A DNA stretch of 13,681 nt from Chrysochromulina tobinii (GCA_001275005.1 JWZX01001980.1:1-13681); one strand, 5' to 3'; positions 1-8,600 are shown, counted from the first letter of the stretch. The notes: generated from the letters alone by a model not told the origin. A program made the numbers and translations.

Positions 1-3000
1 GCACCCGAAGCGCACACGTACCCCGAGCAGCAAGCAGAGCTTGAAGAGCGAATGCTGCAGCTGTGCATCGACAGATCCGGCGCGCTCCGAGGCATCTCAA
101 AGTCATCGATACACGGAGGCACTCTCGGGGGCACTCGTTCCGAGGCGATCAGGAGGTGGGCCGTACCTGGGAAGTCATCAGGAGTCATCAGGAGTCATCA
201 GGAGTCATCAGGAGTCATCAGGAGGTGGGCCGTACCTGGGAAGTCATCAGGAGTCATCAGGAGTCATCAGGAGTCATCAGGAGTCATCAGGAGTCATCAG
301 GTGGTGGGCCGTACCTGGGAAGTCATCAGGAGTCATCAGGAGTCGTCAGGAGTCATCAGGAGTCATCAGGAGGGAGCGTACCTGCGAAGTGCCGCAGCGG
401 CGCACATCGAGCGAGGCGAAGATCGAAGGGTCGAGTAGTTTCACCCCAAGCTCAGCTAAATCTCGCTCCACCCACGGCCACAGATGGAGTACCTGCAGCC
501 TTGTGAAGCGCTCACGCCCCTCGAGCACCTGTGTGCTCACAGCGAGAGTCAGAGGCAGTTCACATGCCATCAGAGGCTCAGAGGCAGTCAGAGGCAGTCA
601 GAGGCAAGATCACAGGCCATTAGAGGCCACCAGAGGCCACCACTGGTAACCCCGAGCCCCTTCCCTTACCTCCACGTCGCAGCCCAGAAAGGCAAGCTCG
701 AGCGCGCAGCGCAACCCGACCGGACCTCCGCCCACGATGACTGCATGCATTGGAGAGCCTGCATGCATTGGAGAGCCTGCATGCATTGGAGAGCCCGCAT
801 GCATTGGAGAGCCCGGAAGAGACTTGCCGCGCGCGGCTGTGCCTGCCCTGGGCAGGTACTGCGGGTGCAAGGCGCGCTCGCGCAGCCGCCGAAGGAGCTG
901 GCAGCCGCGGTGGGGCAGCACGGGTAACAGCAGCGGGGTGAGCTCGGCAAGAGAGATCCGATCTCCGATCCGATCTCCGGCGAGCCCGAGCATCGTGAGG
1001 ACTTCGTCATACGCCTTCTGTGCGGCACCGCTCTCGCTTGCGGCCATGAAGCGAGCAAACGCGGTGCGCGCACCCGCCTCCTCCTCCTCCGCCGCCCCAT
1101 CGCCCTCGTTGAGCTCCTCGTTGAGCTCCTCGACAAGGGCCGGGTCGTCCTCGATGTCATCGACCAGGTACGCGGTGGCGCGCTCAGGCTGCAACGTGAG
1201 AAGGTCCTTCGCTGAGGTGCGCTTGGCCTTTTTCGACAACGCCATGAAGAACTGTTTCGACAACGCCTCGAGGCGATCCTCTGCGGAGTCTCCAACGAGG
1301 CTCGACGTTGAAGCGTCCATGGGCAGCCGCCCCGACCTCATTTTCGTGAGAGACTTGACCTTCGAGAGCGACGGCCGAAGGGCGGCCGAGGGCTCAGTGC
1401 GGCCGGGGCCCGTCTTGGAGACCCTCTCATCCAGTACATCCTTGTGGGATCGCCGATCGTTGGTGGGCTCGCGCATCGAAGTGCGGTCTTCGCGCATGAG
1501 CTTCTTGGACGACGCAAACAACGCTAGCTGGGTTTGCTGCTCCCGGGCTTTCTCAAAAGCTTCCGCCGCAAGCACCTGCTGCTCGTCTTGCACGACGGGA
1601 GCGTGCGCTTCGATCGACTCGTGCGTCAGACCGACGAGACCCTCCGGCACTTCGAAGGCGCCCACCACCTTGCGCGCCATGAGGAACTCTGTCTGCGCCG
1701 CCATGAAGTCCTTGAGCGGCGTGAGGTAGATCGCTTCAACCGAGCCCTCCCCGGAGCCAGCGAGCACTGCCGCCTTGGCCATGAGCGTCTCGAAGTCCTT
1801 TTGCACTCTGTCATCGAGCATCTTGGAGATCGAGACCTCGATGTCGTCGGCGGGCTTGCGCCGCCTCTCCTCTGGCTTGCCCGCATCCTCATCCGCCTTG
1901 GCTGCTGTGGCCTTGGCCTTGATCTTGGCACGTGCGTCTTCGGCCTTTTCGAGCTTGTTTGCCCAGTCGCTCGCCTCCTTGGAAATGGCGTCCACTACGG
2001 ACTTCAGGACCGCCGTGGCGTCCTGGATCGCCACGCACGCGCCCGCGGCGAAGTCCTCCTCCATGACATCCTTGCCGGGCAGCGCCAGCTTTGCCACGGC
2101 CTCCTTGACGTCGTCCGCGAGGAGCAACTTGACCAGCTCGCCCACCATCTGCTCCTCGCTCAGCTTCGCATGCGACTTCGGGCCGAGGATCGAGCGCAGC
2201 CCTACCTTGGACCACGCCTTGATCTGCTTGGCAGCGCTCACGGTGCGCCGCGCCGCGCTCTCGCAGCCCGTCTTGAGCGCCTTGACCTTTTCCGCCTGCG
2301 CACTGAAGGCCGAGGCTCCCTCTTCCGACACTGGCGCTGTCGTGGGCTCCTTGTCGAGCTTCGCTGCCGCCAGCCCTTCCTTCATGGCGCTCGCCAAGAG
2401 CACTTTGGCGCCTTCGAGCGCACCCTCGAGAAGTCCGTCGGATGCCTTGGGCGCGTACAGCGCAAACTGCGCCTCGTACTTGTCGGGGTTCGCAGCGTAC
2501 CCTTCGGCACCGAAGCGGAAGCGCTCATACCCAGATTGGAGCGCGTCGAATGCCGCCTTGACTTTCTGCTCCGCCTCGTTGCGCTTGAGAGGGCCCTCAG
2601 AGCTCGCAACGGCCTTCGCTTCGGCAACCTCCTCCTCGGCAGCCGCGCACGCGGCGGCCGCTGTGGCCTCAGCCTCGTCCGCCGCCTGCTTCTTGCGCAG
2701 CCTGTCCGCGGCCACAGAGTCCGCCTTGGCCTCTGCATCGACAGCCTTCTTCTGTTTCTGCTGCGCTTCGTAGAACGTGTCCATGGCCTTCTGTAGCTCA
2801 TCACAAGCGCTGGCAAAAGCGCTCTCTGCCTCCGCCTTGGCCTCGGCTGAAGAATTGTCTTCTCCCGCCTTCTTCGCTGCCGCTGCCGCCTTGGCACTCT
2901 TGGCCTCCTCGAGAGCTGCATCTGCTGGCGTGAACTCGCCTTTGGCTGCCACCGTCGCCGCCTTCGCCACCTCGAGCGCCGCGTCTGCCGCCTTTGAGGC

Positions 3001-3510
3001 CTCAACTGCATCGAGCTTCTTCTTCCGCGCCGCCTCGAGCTTCTTCTTCCTGGCATCTAGCCTGATCTCCGCAACAATGTACGTGCTGCAGATCTTGGCG
3101 ACGCTCATCAGAATCTCCTCCGCCTGGGCGAGCAGATTGACGCACTCCATCACCTCAGTGTGGCGGACGGCCTTCTCGAGTGTCGCCAGCTCGAATTGGT
3201 GGCCGCTGATGTGCTGAATCTTGGCTGCCGCATTGGCGGAGCCCACAAAGGTGCTCTCTCTGGCCCACACCGAGAGCGAAGGCAACTGCAGTTGCTCTTC
3301 GCTCATCCTTGCATGTATCACATCCTTTTCAGTGTGTGAGTAAAGATCGTAGCGCTTCTTGATCGGATCGATGCAGTCTTTCAGCTCTTTGCAGCCCTGC
3401 TTGATGCCGAGGATAGCCGTATCAAGTTCAATGCCTTTGGCCATTTGTTGCAACACGGTCTCTTCAATGGCCTCCTTTGCGTCCTCGAGCGCTGAGGCAC
3501 AGCACCCCAT
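1..3510 (-). CDS. N-myristoylated coiled-coil protein with C-terminal MICAL-like FAD monooxygenase domain (3' end beyond window)
   Basis: Proposed exons are 3510-670, 528-382 and 60-1, all joined in phase 0; the gene continues past base 1. The protein starts MGCC, so Gly2 fits N-myristoylation and Cys3/Cys4 palmitoylation, giving membrane anchoring. Residues about 150-540 are Ala/Lys/Glu-rich and probably helical coiled coil; about 675-730 is basic; about 780-812 is acidic. From about residue 817 the sequence resembles the MICAL monooxygenase domain: a helical lead-in, the dinucleotide motif GGGPVG (927-932, in VIVGGGPVGLRCALEL), an acidic residue ending the second strand (VEVLE, across intron 1), then VLHLWPW in exon 2 and LQHSLFKLCLLLG in exon 3. 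Animal MICALs use FAD and NADPH to oxidise actin methionines; whether this protein does so is inference. Without splicing the frame stops at 610 just after the FAD motif. Head-to-head with the ankyrin gene at 4106. The start matches the paralogue at 13516. Confidence 0.8.
61..381 (-). other. Intron 2 of the MICAL-like gene (GT-AG, 321 bp), mostly minisatellite
   Basis: The donor is TCGCAG|GTACGC at 381. The best acceptor is GATGCACAG|CTGCAG, ending at 61, which gives phase-0 joining of TSQ to LQHSLFK, where MICAL domains have a similar LQ motif. An alternative phase-0 acceptor (CTCGGAG|CGC, exon start 84) would add eight residues. Most of the intron is the tandem repeat at 154-370. Exon 2 (528-382) is exactly 49 codons. 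Confidence 0.7.
154..370 (-). repeat. Higher-order minisatellite inside intron 2, carrying splice-site copies
   Basis: A 10-bp unit (plus strand AGTCATCAGG) is repeated 5, 6 and 5 times. Each block is preceded by a 19-bp spacer at 154-172, 223-241 and 302-320, giving periods of 69, 79 and 69 bp. Read on the minus strand the spacer is TCCCAGGTACGGCCCACCT, almost the same as the real exon 2/intron 2 junction at 387-371 (TCGCAGGTACGCTCCCT). The array therefore appears to have grown from the splice donor itself. Confidence 0.9.
529..669 (-). other. Intron 1 of the MICAL-like gene (GT-AG, 141 bp)
   Basis: On the minus strand the donor is GAG|GTAAGG at 669 and the acceptor is CACACAG|GTG ending at 529. 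Both boundaries are phase 0. Removal joins the first FAD-binding strand pair (GCDVE) to VLEGRERF, as expected for the family. The interior contains degenerate 10-bp tandem repeats of the type TGCCTCTGAC (about 565-607). Confidence 0.8.
741..827 (-). repeat. 18-bp x 4 tandem repeat; candidate in-frame GC-AG intron
   Basis: Four 18-bp units (742-813) would encode GSPMHA four times if translated. They lie between TAAR and VIVGGGP. From memory of the family, MICAL domains run directly from this segment into the FAD strand with no such linker. A GC donor (GCAAGT at 827) and an acceptor (ATGCATGCAG ending at 741) are both phase 1 and delimit 87 bp, a multiple of three without a stop. Two further unit junctions (after 778 and after 760) also read GCAG|G in the same phase, so alternative acceptors would keep 12, 6 or 0 repeat residues. 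Retention as coding sequence cannot be excluded. Confidence 0.5.
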
Positions 3511-3728
3511 TCTGTGGGCCGTCGAGGCGGTGTTCGACTAGTGACTGTAGTCCCCGCGAGCGCGCGGCGGACTTCGCCGCCATACTCCCAAAATGTTTCA
3601 CAGTTGTGCATCCAGCAGAAGTTCGTCAGTTTCGTCGCAGTCCCCCCGCTCCGAAAAGCAACTTACAATGAGTTGTCAATCTCAAAACCTCTCACACTCT
3701 CACGCCCAAGGACAACACGCGATTATTT
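3345..3728 (-). repeat. Left copy of the inverted gene/promoter duplication
   Basis: Bases 3345-3510 (first 166 coding bases) plus at least 24 bp of leader match 13492-13681 in inverted orientation with two mismatches. Further upstream, to about 3728, similarity continues but is much weaker and has small indels. Confidence 0.9.
3511..3728 (-). promoter_or_regulatory. Upstream region of the MICAL-like gene, homologous to that of its paralogue
   Basis: This region aligns with 13302-13515. The best conserved distal block, TTGTCCTTGGGCGTGAGAG on the minus strand (3715-3697), is identical in the other copy (13316-13334) and lies about 185 bp from the start codon in both. The 24 bp directly before the ATG are also identical. 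Retention of these blocks amid divergence suggests function, but no specific factor site is recognised. Confidence 0.55.
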
Positions 3729-4105
3729 TGGTTATCATGTGGTATACTGAGTAGGCAAGATACATGTATTCATAGCTCGAGCGAAAACCTTACAAGGGAA
3801 ACCATACTAGGGAAACCTTACGCGTTCTTCCTCTCTCTCAGGTAATCAGGTGAACCCCAGCTTTTACCCGGCGTACCCGGCGAAACAACGGCTTGGGTTG
3901 TGTATGGGTTGTGTTTCGTGTTTAGGGTATCGTGGACGCATTCGCCTCCCCCAATCAGTGGATGCTGTTGCTGATGTTCATCTGGCCACACGTAGATGCA
4001 CACGTAGACACCCTAGAGCTTCTCCAAACTCGAAGTGGCCACGGCGCGGGTCGTCCGAGCGCAGGCGCCCAGTTCCCATCCGCCCGCATGCACACCATTA
4101 TCTGA
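3729..4105. other. Non-coding stretch between head-to-head genes, with a 14-bp triplicate
   Basis: No convincing gene is visible here; open frames are short and Arg/Pro-rich. At about 3783-3824 a 14-bp motif of the type GGAAACCTTAC is present three times. At 3826-3841 a strong pyrimidine tract ends in CTCTCTCAG followed by GTAATC, a plausible 3' splice site for a leader intron of the ankyrin gene, though no upstream exon can be identified. Confidence 0.45.
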
Positions 4106-5146
4106 ATGATTCGTTTCTGCGCGTTCTCCTCCCCTAACAGAATCGACGAAACTGGCTGCAAAACTGGCGTCCCTCAGCTTCCCTCCCTACAGCGCATCGA
4201 GCTGATGCTCGGCAGCGATGGAGTTCTTTGCTTCGGCACGGGCGGCAGCCCGCCTCCCGGCGATGGCTTTGTCGTACAGGGGATCACCGCGGATGGACGC
4301 ATGAAGCTCGCGTCTCAGGAAAGCTGGGCAGCGATGCCGACTGCCATGTCGTACAGCGATGTCGTACAGGGGATCACCGCGGACGAGAAAGAAAAGGCGA
4401 TCCTGAATGAGCAGACGCAGCGCTTCTCCGCCATGAAGCTGGCGACCGATGGCTTCGAGCCTTGCGATTCCAACGGCGAGAAGGTCGTCGCCGGCACGCG
4501 TGTGCAGCTCTTCGGCTTGCAGGCGCGTCCTGATCTGAACAACACGTACGGCCGCATCGTCACGTACAACGCCGCACGCGGCCGCTTCGGCGTGCAGCGC
4601 GAGGAAATGATTGACGACTCGCAGCGGACAGGGCAGATACTTTTCGTCTGGGTCGGCATGGAGCAAGAGACGCCCATCGCAGTCAAGCCCGAGAAGCTGC
4701 GCATCGCGCCTCGCCTACCCGCGGCGATCGGGACGGCGGCAGGCTCGAGGCGCACCTACGCCCTGAACGCCAAGTACGTCCTCGACTGGCTCGACACGGG
4801 CGGCCACATTGAGGCCCGGCACCCGGTGTGCCACGACACGGTGCTCACGCTCGCGTGCGCCGTTGGCGCGTCCTCCTGGGCGTCCTCCCTCGTCCGCGCC
4901 TTGGTCGAGCGCGGTGCTAACGTCAACGTCCGCGCGCTAAAGGAGACCACGCCTCTGATGTACGCCGCCTTCGAGGGCCACTCGGAGATTGGTGACAGCG
5001 CCTTTCGCGGCTGCACCTCGCTCGCGTCGATCACGATCCCCGAGTCGGTGACACAGATTGGTGGGTACGCCTTTCAGGGCTGCACCTCGCTTGATGATCG
5101 TGCACACTCTTCTCAGCGCCGGGGCACGCGTCAACGCGGTCAATAG
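4106..5146 (+). CDS. Ankyrin-repeat protein with barrel-like module, frame-disrupted by a BspA-LRR insertion
   Basis: The open frame gives 346 residues. Residues about 127-202 (GTRVQLFGLQARPDLNNTYG, then GRFGV, then IAVKPEKLRI) match a small module often found with ankyrin or MYND domains in algal proteins, as I recall it. Residues about 222-294 are ankyrin-like repeats (LVRALVERGANVNV, TTPLMYAAFEGHSE). Residues 295-329 switch abruptly to a BspA-type leucine-rich repeat (IGDSAF, GCTSLASITIPESVTQIG, GGYAFQGCTSL) and the frame ends 17 residues later. The ankyrin pattern resumes in another frame at 5100. The start at 4106 is the first ATG of the frame; Met34 at 4205 is also possible. Ankyrin domains bind proteins; no specific partner can be named. 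Tail-to-tail with the gene ending at 5623. Confidence 0.65.
   Translation: MIRFCAFSSPNRIDETGCKTGVPQLPSLQRIELMLGSDGVLCFGTGGSPPPGDGFVVQGITADGRMKLASQESWAAMPTAMSYSDVVQGITADEKEKAILNEQTQRFSAMKLATDGFEPCDSNGEKVVAGTRVQLFGLQARPDLNNTYGRIVTYNAARGRFGVQREEMIDDSQRTGQILFVWVGMEQETPIAVKPEKLRIAPRLPAAIGTAAGSRRTYALNAKYVLDWLDTGGHIEARHPVCHDTVLTLACAVGASSWASSLVRALVERGANVNVRALKETTPLMYAAFEGHSEIGDSAFRGCTSLASITIPESVTQIGGYAFQGCTSLDDRAHSSQRRGTRQRGQ
4271..4383 (+). repeat. In-frame 23-bp direct repeat, copies 90 bp apart
   Basis: The 23 bp at 4271-4293 recur exactly at 4361-4383, giving VVQGITAD twice in the protein. A partial third copy (GTCGTACAG) begins at 4348. Between them a phase-0 GT-AG pair (4274 to 4369, 96 bp, no stop) could define an in-frame intron, but the donor GTACAG is poor. 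Confidence 0.7.
4988..5096 (+). repeat. 109-bp BspA-type LRR segment inserted within an ankyrin repeat
   Basis: The segment holds about one and a half 23-residue BspA/LRR_5 units (IGDSAFRGCTSLASITIP; IGGYAFQGCTSL). Deleting it joins GHSE to IVHTLLSAGARVN, a normal ankyrin repeat, so it is an insertion. Its length is 3n+1 and shifts the frame. A GAT triplet flanks both edges (4987-4989 and 5096-5098), consistent with a 3-bp target duplication or microhomology. Confidence 0.75.
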
Positions 5147-5264
5147 CGACGGTCGCACCGCCCTCGGCGACGCTATGATGAACTGCCACGCAGAGGTTGC
5201 GGCTATGCTGCGAGAGGTCGGCGCATTCGGGATCATTAACCCACAAGGCTTCGAGGATGTGTGA
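5100..5264 (+). pseudogene. Detached C-terminal ankyrin part of the gene at 4106
   Basis: This frame encodes 54 residues (VHTLLSAGARVNAVNSDG, then RTALGDAMM, then AAMLREVGAF) and ends with TGA at 5264. It continues the ankyrin repeats that end at 4987 but is out of frame with them because of the 109-bp insertion. It may be a dead tail. It could also be reached by splicing: a 52-bp GT-AG candidate (GTACGC at 5065; CTTCTCAG ending 5116) joins the LRR frame to this one in phase 2. Coding quality is good and has no stop, so the disruption is recent or is bypassed. Confidence 0.55.
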
Positions 5265-5622
5265 GTCTGGATCCGATGAATGCGAATGCCCGGACGCATC
5301 CCCAACTGCTCCGTGCAGCACGGCTGCAGGGTGGTTCCCGACCGAAGTATGCTGTACTGTCGAAAAGTCAAAAGAACAGGGGGTGTTCGGTTTGAGCCGT
5401 GAGCGCCTCGACTCATCGACGATCGAGAGGTAAGGTGGTAAGCTCGTGTGAGCGTGTGAGTCGTCGTTCCTCGTTCGGAGTGGGTATGTCAGAGGCGTAG
5501 TTACTTTCACCGCTTCGCGTACTGTTACGCACGACACTACCGTACAGTACAGCGCGCCCCTGTAGTGTACCTTCAACGTCAGGCCGGGAGTCCCGTTTGC
5601 CCCGTCTGCCAGCCGCCCGGAT
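5265..5622. other. Convergent 3' intergenic region
   Basis: This lies between two tail-to-tail genes and has no supported gene. A weak inverted repeat, ACACTAC (5534-5540) and GTAGTGT (5562-5568), could form a hairpin in 3' transcripts. No recognisable polyadenylation signal is claimed. Confidence 0.4.
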
Positions 5623-8600
5623 TCACGCGCGCACCTTGCTCTGTCGCGCCACCTTGGCCTTGGGAGCAGCGACGGCGGCCTTGCCCTCCATCGGCCGCTT
5701 GGCACGCGATGGGGGCTCTACGCGCGCCGAGTGCACCGGTGCCGAGGGCGCCGAGGGCGCCGTCGCGCCATTGCCGCCGCCCGTGCCACCCTTGCCGCCT
5801 TTTGGGGCACCAATGGCCGCAGTGCCGTCGCTCAGACCGGGCAGGGGCGCAGCGGCGAGATGATGAGCAGCGAGGCGCAGAAGGAACGGCAGCGGCGCCT
5901 CGGTGGGCGCCGCTCCACGGGTGGCTAGAGCGGCCAGGGCCGCATCAGCAGCCTGCCTCGCCTCGACAGCCTCTTCACCGAGCCGCGCTGCCTTGGCCGT
6001 GAGGCCCTTCTCAAGCAGCGCCACCGCGTCGACCAGCGCGAACGCGTCGAGTCGGGCGCTGGTAAAGGGCGGCGGCGGCAGCAGTGCGCCCGGTGGCGCG
6101 CTCGCGGACGCGTACAGGTACGCACGCAGCTGCACGCGAGCCTCCGCGAGCGGCGGTGGCAGCTCGAGCGTCTTCTGCGGAGGCGACGGCTTTGGAAAGA
6201 AGTCTTCGAAGCGCTGTTGGTACGCCTTCCAGTCTGGCGGTGGCGGCGCCGGCGTGCTCGAGGGTACACCAGCGCCGCCATCACGACCGCCGCGGCCAGC
6301 GCCCTTGGCGCTCGTGACGACGCTCGGCGTGTCAACGCAGCAGAGGCACACGAAGCGGCACACGTCAGCTAGCGTGACCCACGCACGGGGGTCGCTTGGT
6401 GCGAGTGCCGCGAGCGCTGCCTTGAGCGCTGCTACCGTCGCCGCGCCGAGCGCGACGGTGCTGCGACGGACGGCGCTCGGCGGAGGAAGTGGCGGAGGCG
6501 GCTCCTCCTCCTCCTCGTGCTCCTCCTCGTCGAAGAGGTCAAAGCGGCGCACCGAGGCCTTGGCGTTGCCTTTGCCCTTTGCGTTGCCTTGGCCCTTGGC
6601 GTCGCTCTTGGCGTTGCCCTGGCCCGTGGGTGCGCGGCCGTGCGTGCCGTGCGTGCTGGGCGGCCCGTCGAGGTTGGGCGTCGGCGGCGCAGCAGCGGGC
6701 GGGGCGAAGGCGGACAAGGTGGCGGCGGCGGAGGCGGCGCTCACGGCGGCGCTCTCGAGCTCCTCTCGCAGCGCCGCCGTCGCATCGCACAGTAGCTCAA
6801 CGTCGGCTAGCTCTTGCGCCAGCCTGCTCGCCTTCGCCGACACGGCACTCGCCCGGGACGGCGCGTTGAATGCCGAGAGCTCCTGAACCCAGCCCTGGAC
6901 GGTCGCCTCACGCCGCGCGGCTTGCGAAGGGAGGCGGGGCGCTGGCCGCGCCGTCCCGGGCGCTGGACGCGCTCCTGCTGGCGCGGGCTCCGCAGGCGCC
7001 GTCTCGGGCACCTGCTCCTCCCTCGCCTCGTCCTCGTCGTCCTCGTCGTGACCGTGCCCATTCTCGGCAGCAGCCTGCTCTGCCGCCAAGCCCGCCGCCT
7101 CCGCCGCCTCGCCGTACTCGTCATCCTGCTCCGCAGCCTCGCTTCCACCGTCCGCGCCGTCGGCTCTCGACTCGTCGGAAGGCAGCTCCTGCGTCAGCGG
7201 CTCCTCTAGGTCGGCGGCCTCGGCGACAGCGGCTTCGTCAACGGCTTCTTCGGCGGCAGAGCCCAGGGCGTCCTCGTGGGCGTCCTCGGGCACCTCGACC
7301 GCGGCGAGCTGCATCACCATCTCCTCTCCCTCCTCCTCCTCGTCCTCCTCCTCCTCCTCCTCCACTTCCATTCCCCCCATCGCATCGTTCGTCACACCGC
7401 CGCCACCGCCACCGCCGTCATCATTGCCGCCGTCATCACCACCGTCATCACCGCCGTCATGACTGCCGCCACCGCCAGCATGGCCTCCCCCACTGGCACC
7501 GCTGCTCGCGTCGCCCACATCGGCCGGTGACGATTTGCCGGCGTCGGCATCCTTGCGGCCGCCATCCCCGTTGTTCCGGCCACGCTTGCTGCTGCCGCCG
7601 CCGGCCGCTTGCGATGCCCCTCCCTCGGCTGCCTCTGGTGCGCCGTCTACCGCGCCTCGCTTGCGGCCGTCGCCCGCCCGATCGCTCGAGCGGTCGGCAG
7701 CGGGCCGCGTGGATGCCGAGGCCACTGCCCCTCGTGGTGGCGCGGGCTTGGATGCGGATATGGGGGCGAGCTTGGGGGCGGGCGCGCGCGACACCGACGG
7801 ACCGAGGAGTGCTTGGGACGGCGCGCGGGACACCGACGGACCGAGGAGTGCTTGGGACGGCGCGCGGGACACCGACGGACCGAGGGGTGCGGCTGGCGCA
7901 CGTGGCAGCGCGGCGGGCGCACGCGGCGGCGCCGCCGCCCACTGCAGACCCGCAACGGCTTGCGCCACGTCCGCCGCGAAGCGCAACCGATCGAGATGGC
8001 TGGCGAGGCGTCGGCGGCAGGTCGCGAGCGTCTCGCACTCGGCGCCCTCGGCCGATGGCGCGGCGATGAGGTTCGCAGTTGCCTGTTGCTTTGCATTCTC
8101 GACCGCCGCAGTGGCGGCCGCCGATGCCTCAGCGGTCGGGAGCACGGCACCGTCTGCGGCCGCACCCTCGCTGGACGCGGCGATCGGGTTCGCACGCGCA
8201 AGCGAACGCGCGGTGAGCATGACGCTGAAGCGGAGGCCCTTGTGCTCATCGATGAGGTGCGTGACCCACGCGTCTGCTCTCGCCGCTGCCGCCCGCGCGC
8301 GGCTCTGGAGCTGCTCATACTCGCCGCTCGCCCCGCCGCTCGGCAGCGCGGCGTTGTACTCCGGAAGTGCGTTGGAGCTGCCGTCCTGCAGCGCCAGAGC
8401 GAGCGCGGACTGATACGGCACCTCATTCGCCCTCGCCTTGCCTTCAGCCTCGCGCACGGCGGCGAGCTCGGCATCGGCGGCGGCAAGCGCGGGGCTCTTG
8501 TGAGCTCGCTCGAATCGTGCGCGCTCGGTGACGCACGTGCGCACGAGCGACAGGCATCGTCCCGCCTCCTCGCGGGCGTCGATGACCACTTGGGTCAACA

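Noticed and set aside
150-370. CRISPR-like array of short repeats with spacers
   Set aside because: Units are 10 bp in direct tandem with identical 19-bp spacers, inside an intron of a eukaryotic gene; there are no unique spacers and no cas genes.
610-669. C-terminal tail (GARGYQWWPLVASNGL type) of the unspliced first gene
   Set aside because: It is translation of intron 1; the FAD-domain sequence continues in exon 2 instead.
1534-2796. Long plus-strand ORF (420 codons) and neighbours at 1775-2773 and 737-1729
   Set aside because: They are opposite-strand shadows of the Ala/Lys/Glu-rich coiled-coil gene; their composition (Leu/Arg- or Ser/Ala-rich) follows from its codons.
3783-3824. Degenerate interstitial telomere repeat
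   Set aside because: The period is 14 bp and no TTAGGG- or TTTAGGG-type unit is present.
3850-4137. Small plus-strand ORF of 95 codons
   Set aside because: It is Arg/Pro-rich with no motif, and overlaps the leader and start of the ankyrin gene in another frame.
4988-5096. Bacterial contamination or chimeric read suggested by the BspA-type repeat
   Set aside because: BspA-like repeats are common in protists, and the flanks on both sides belong to the same ankyrin repeat.
7322-7372. Regulatory CTC/TCC microsatellite
   Set aside because: It is the coding sequence of the poly-Glu tract on the minus strand, in frame.
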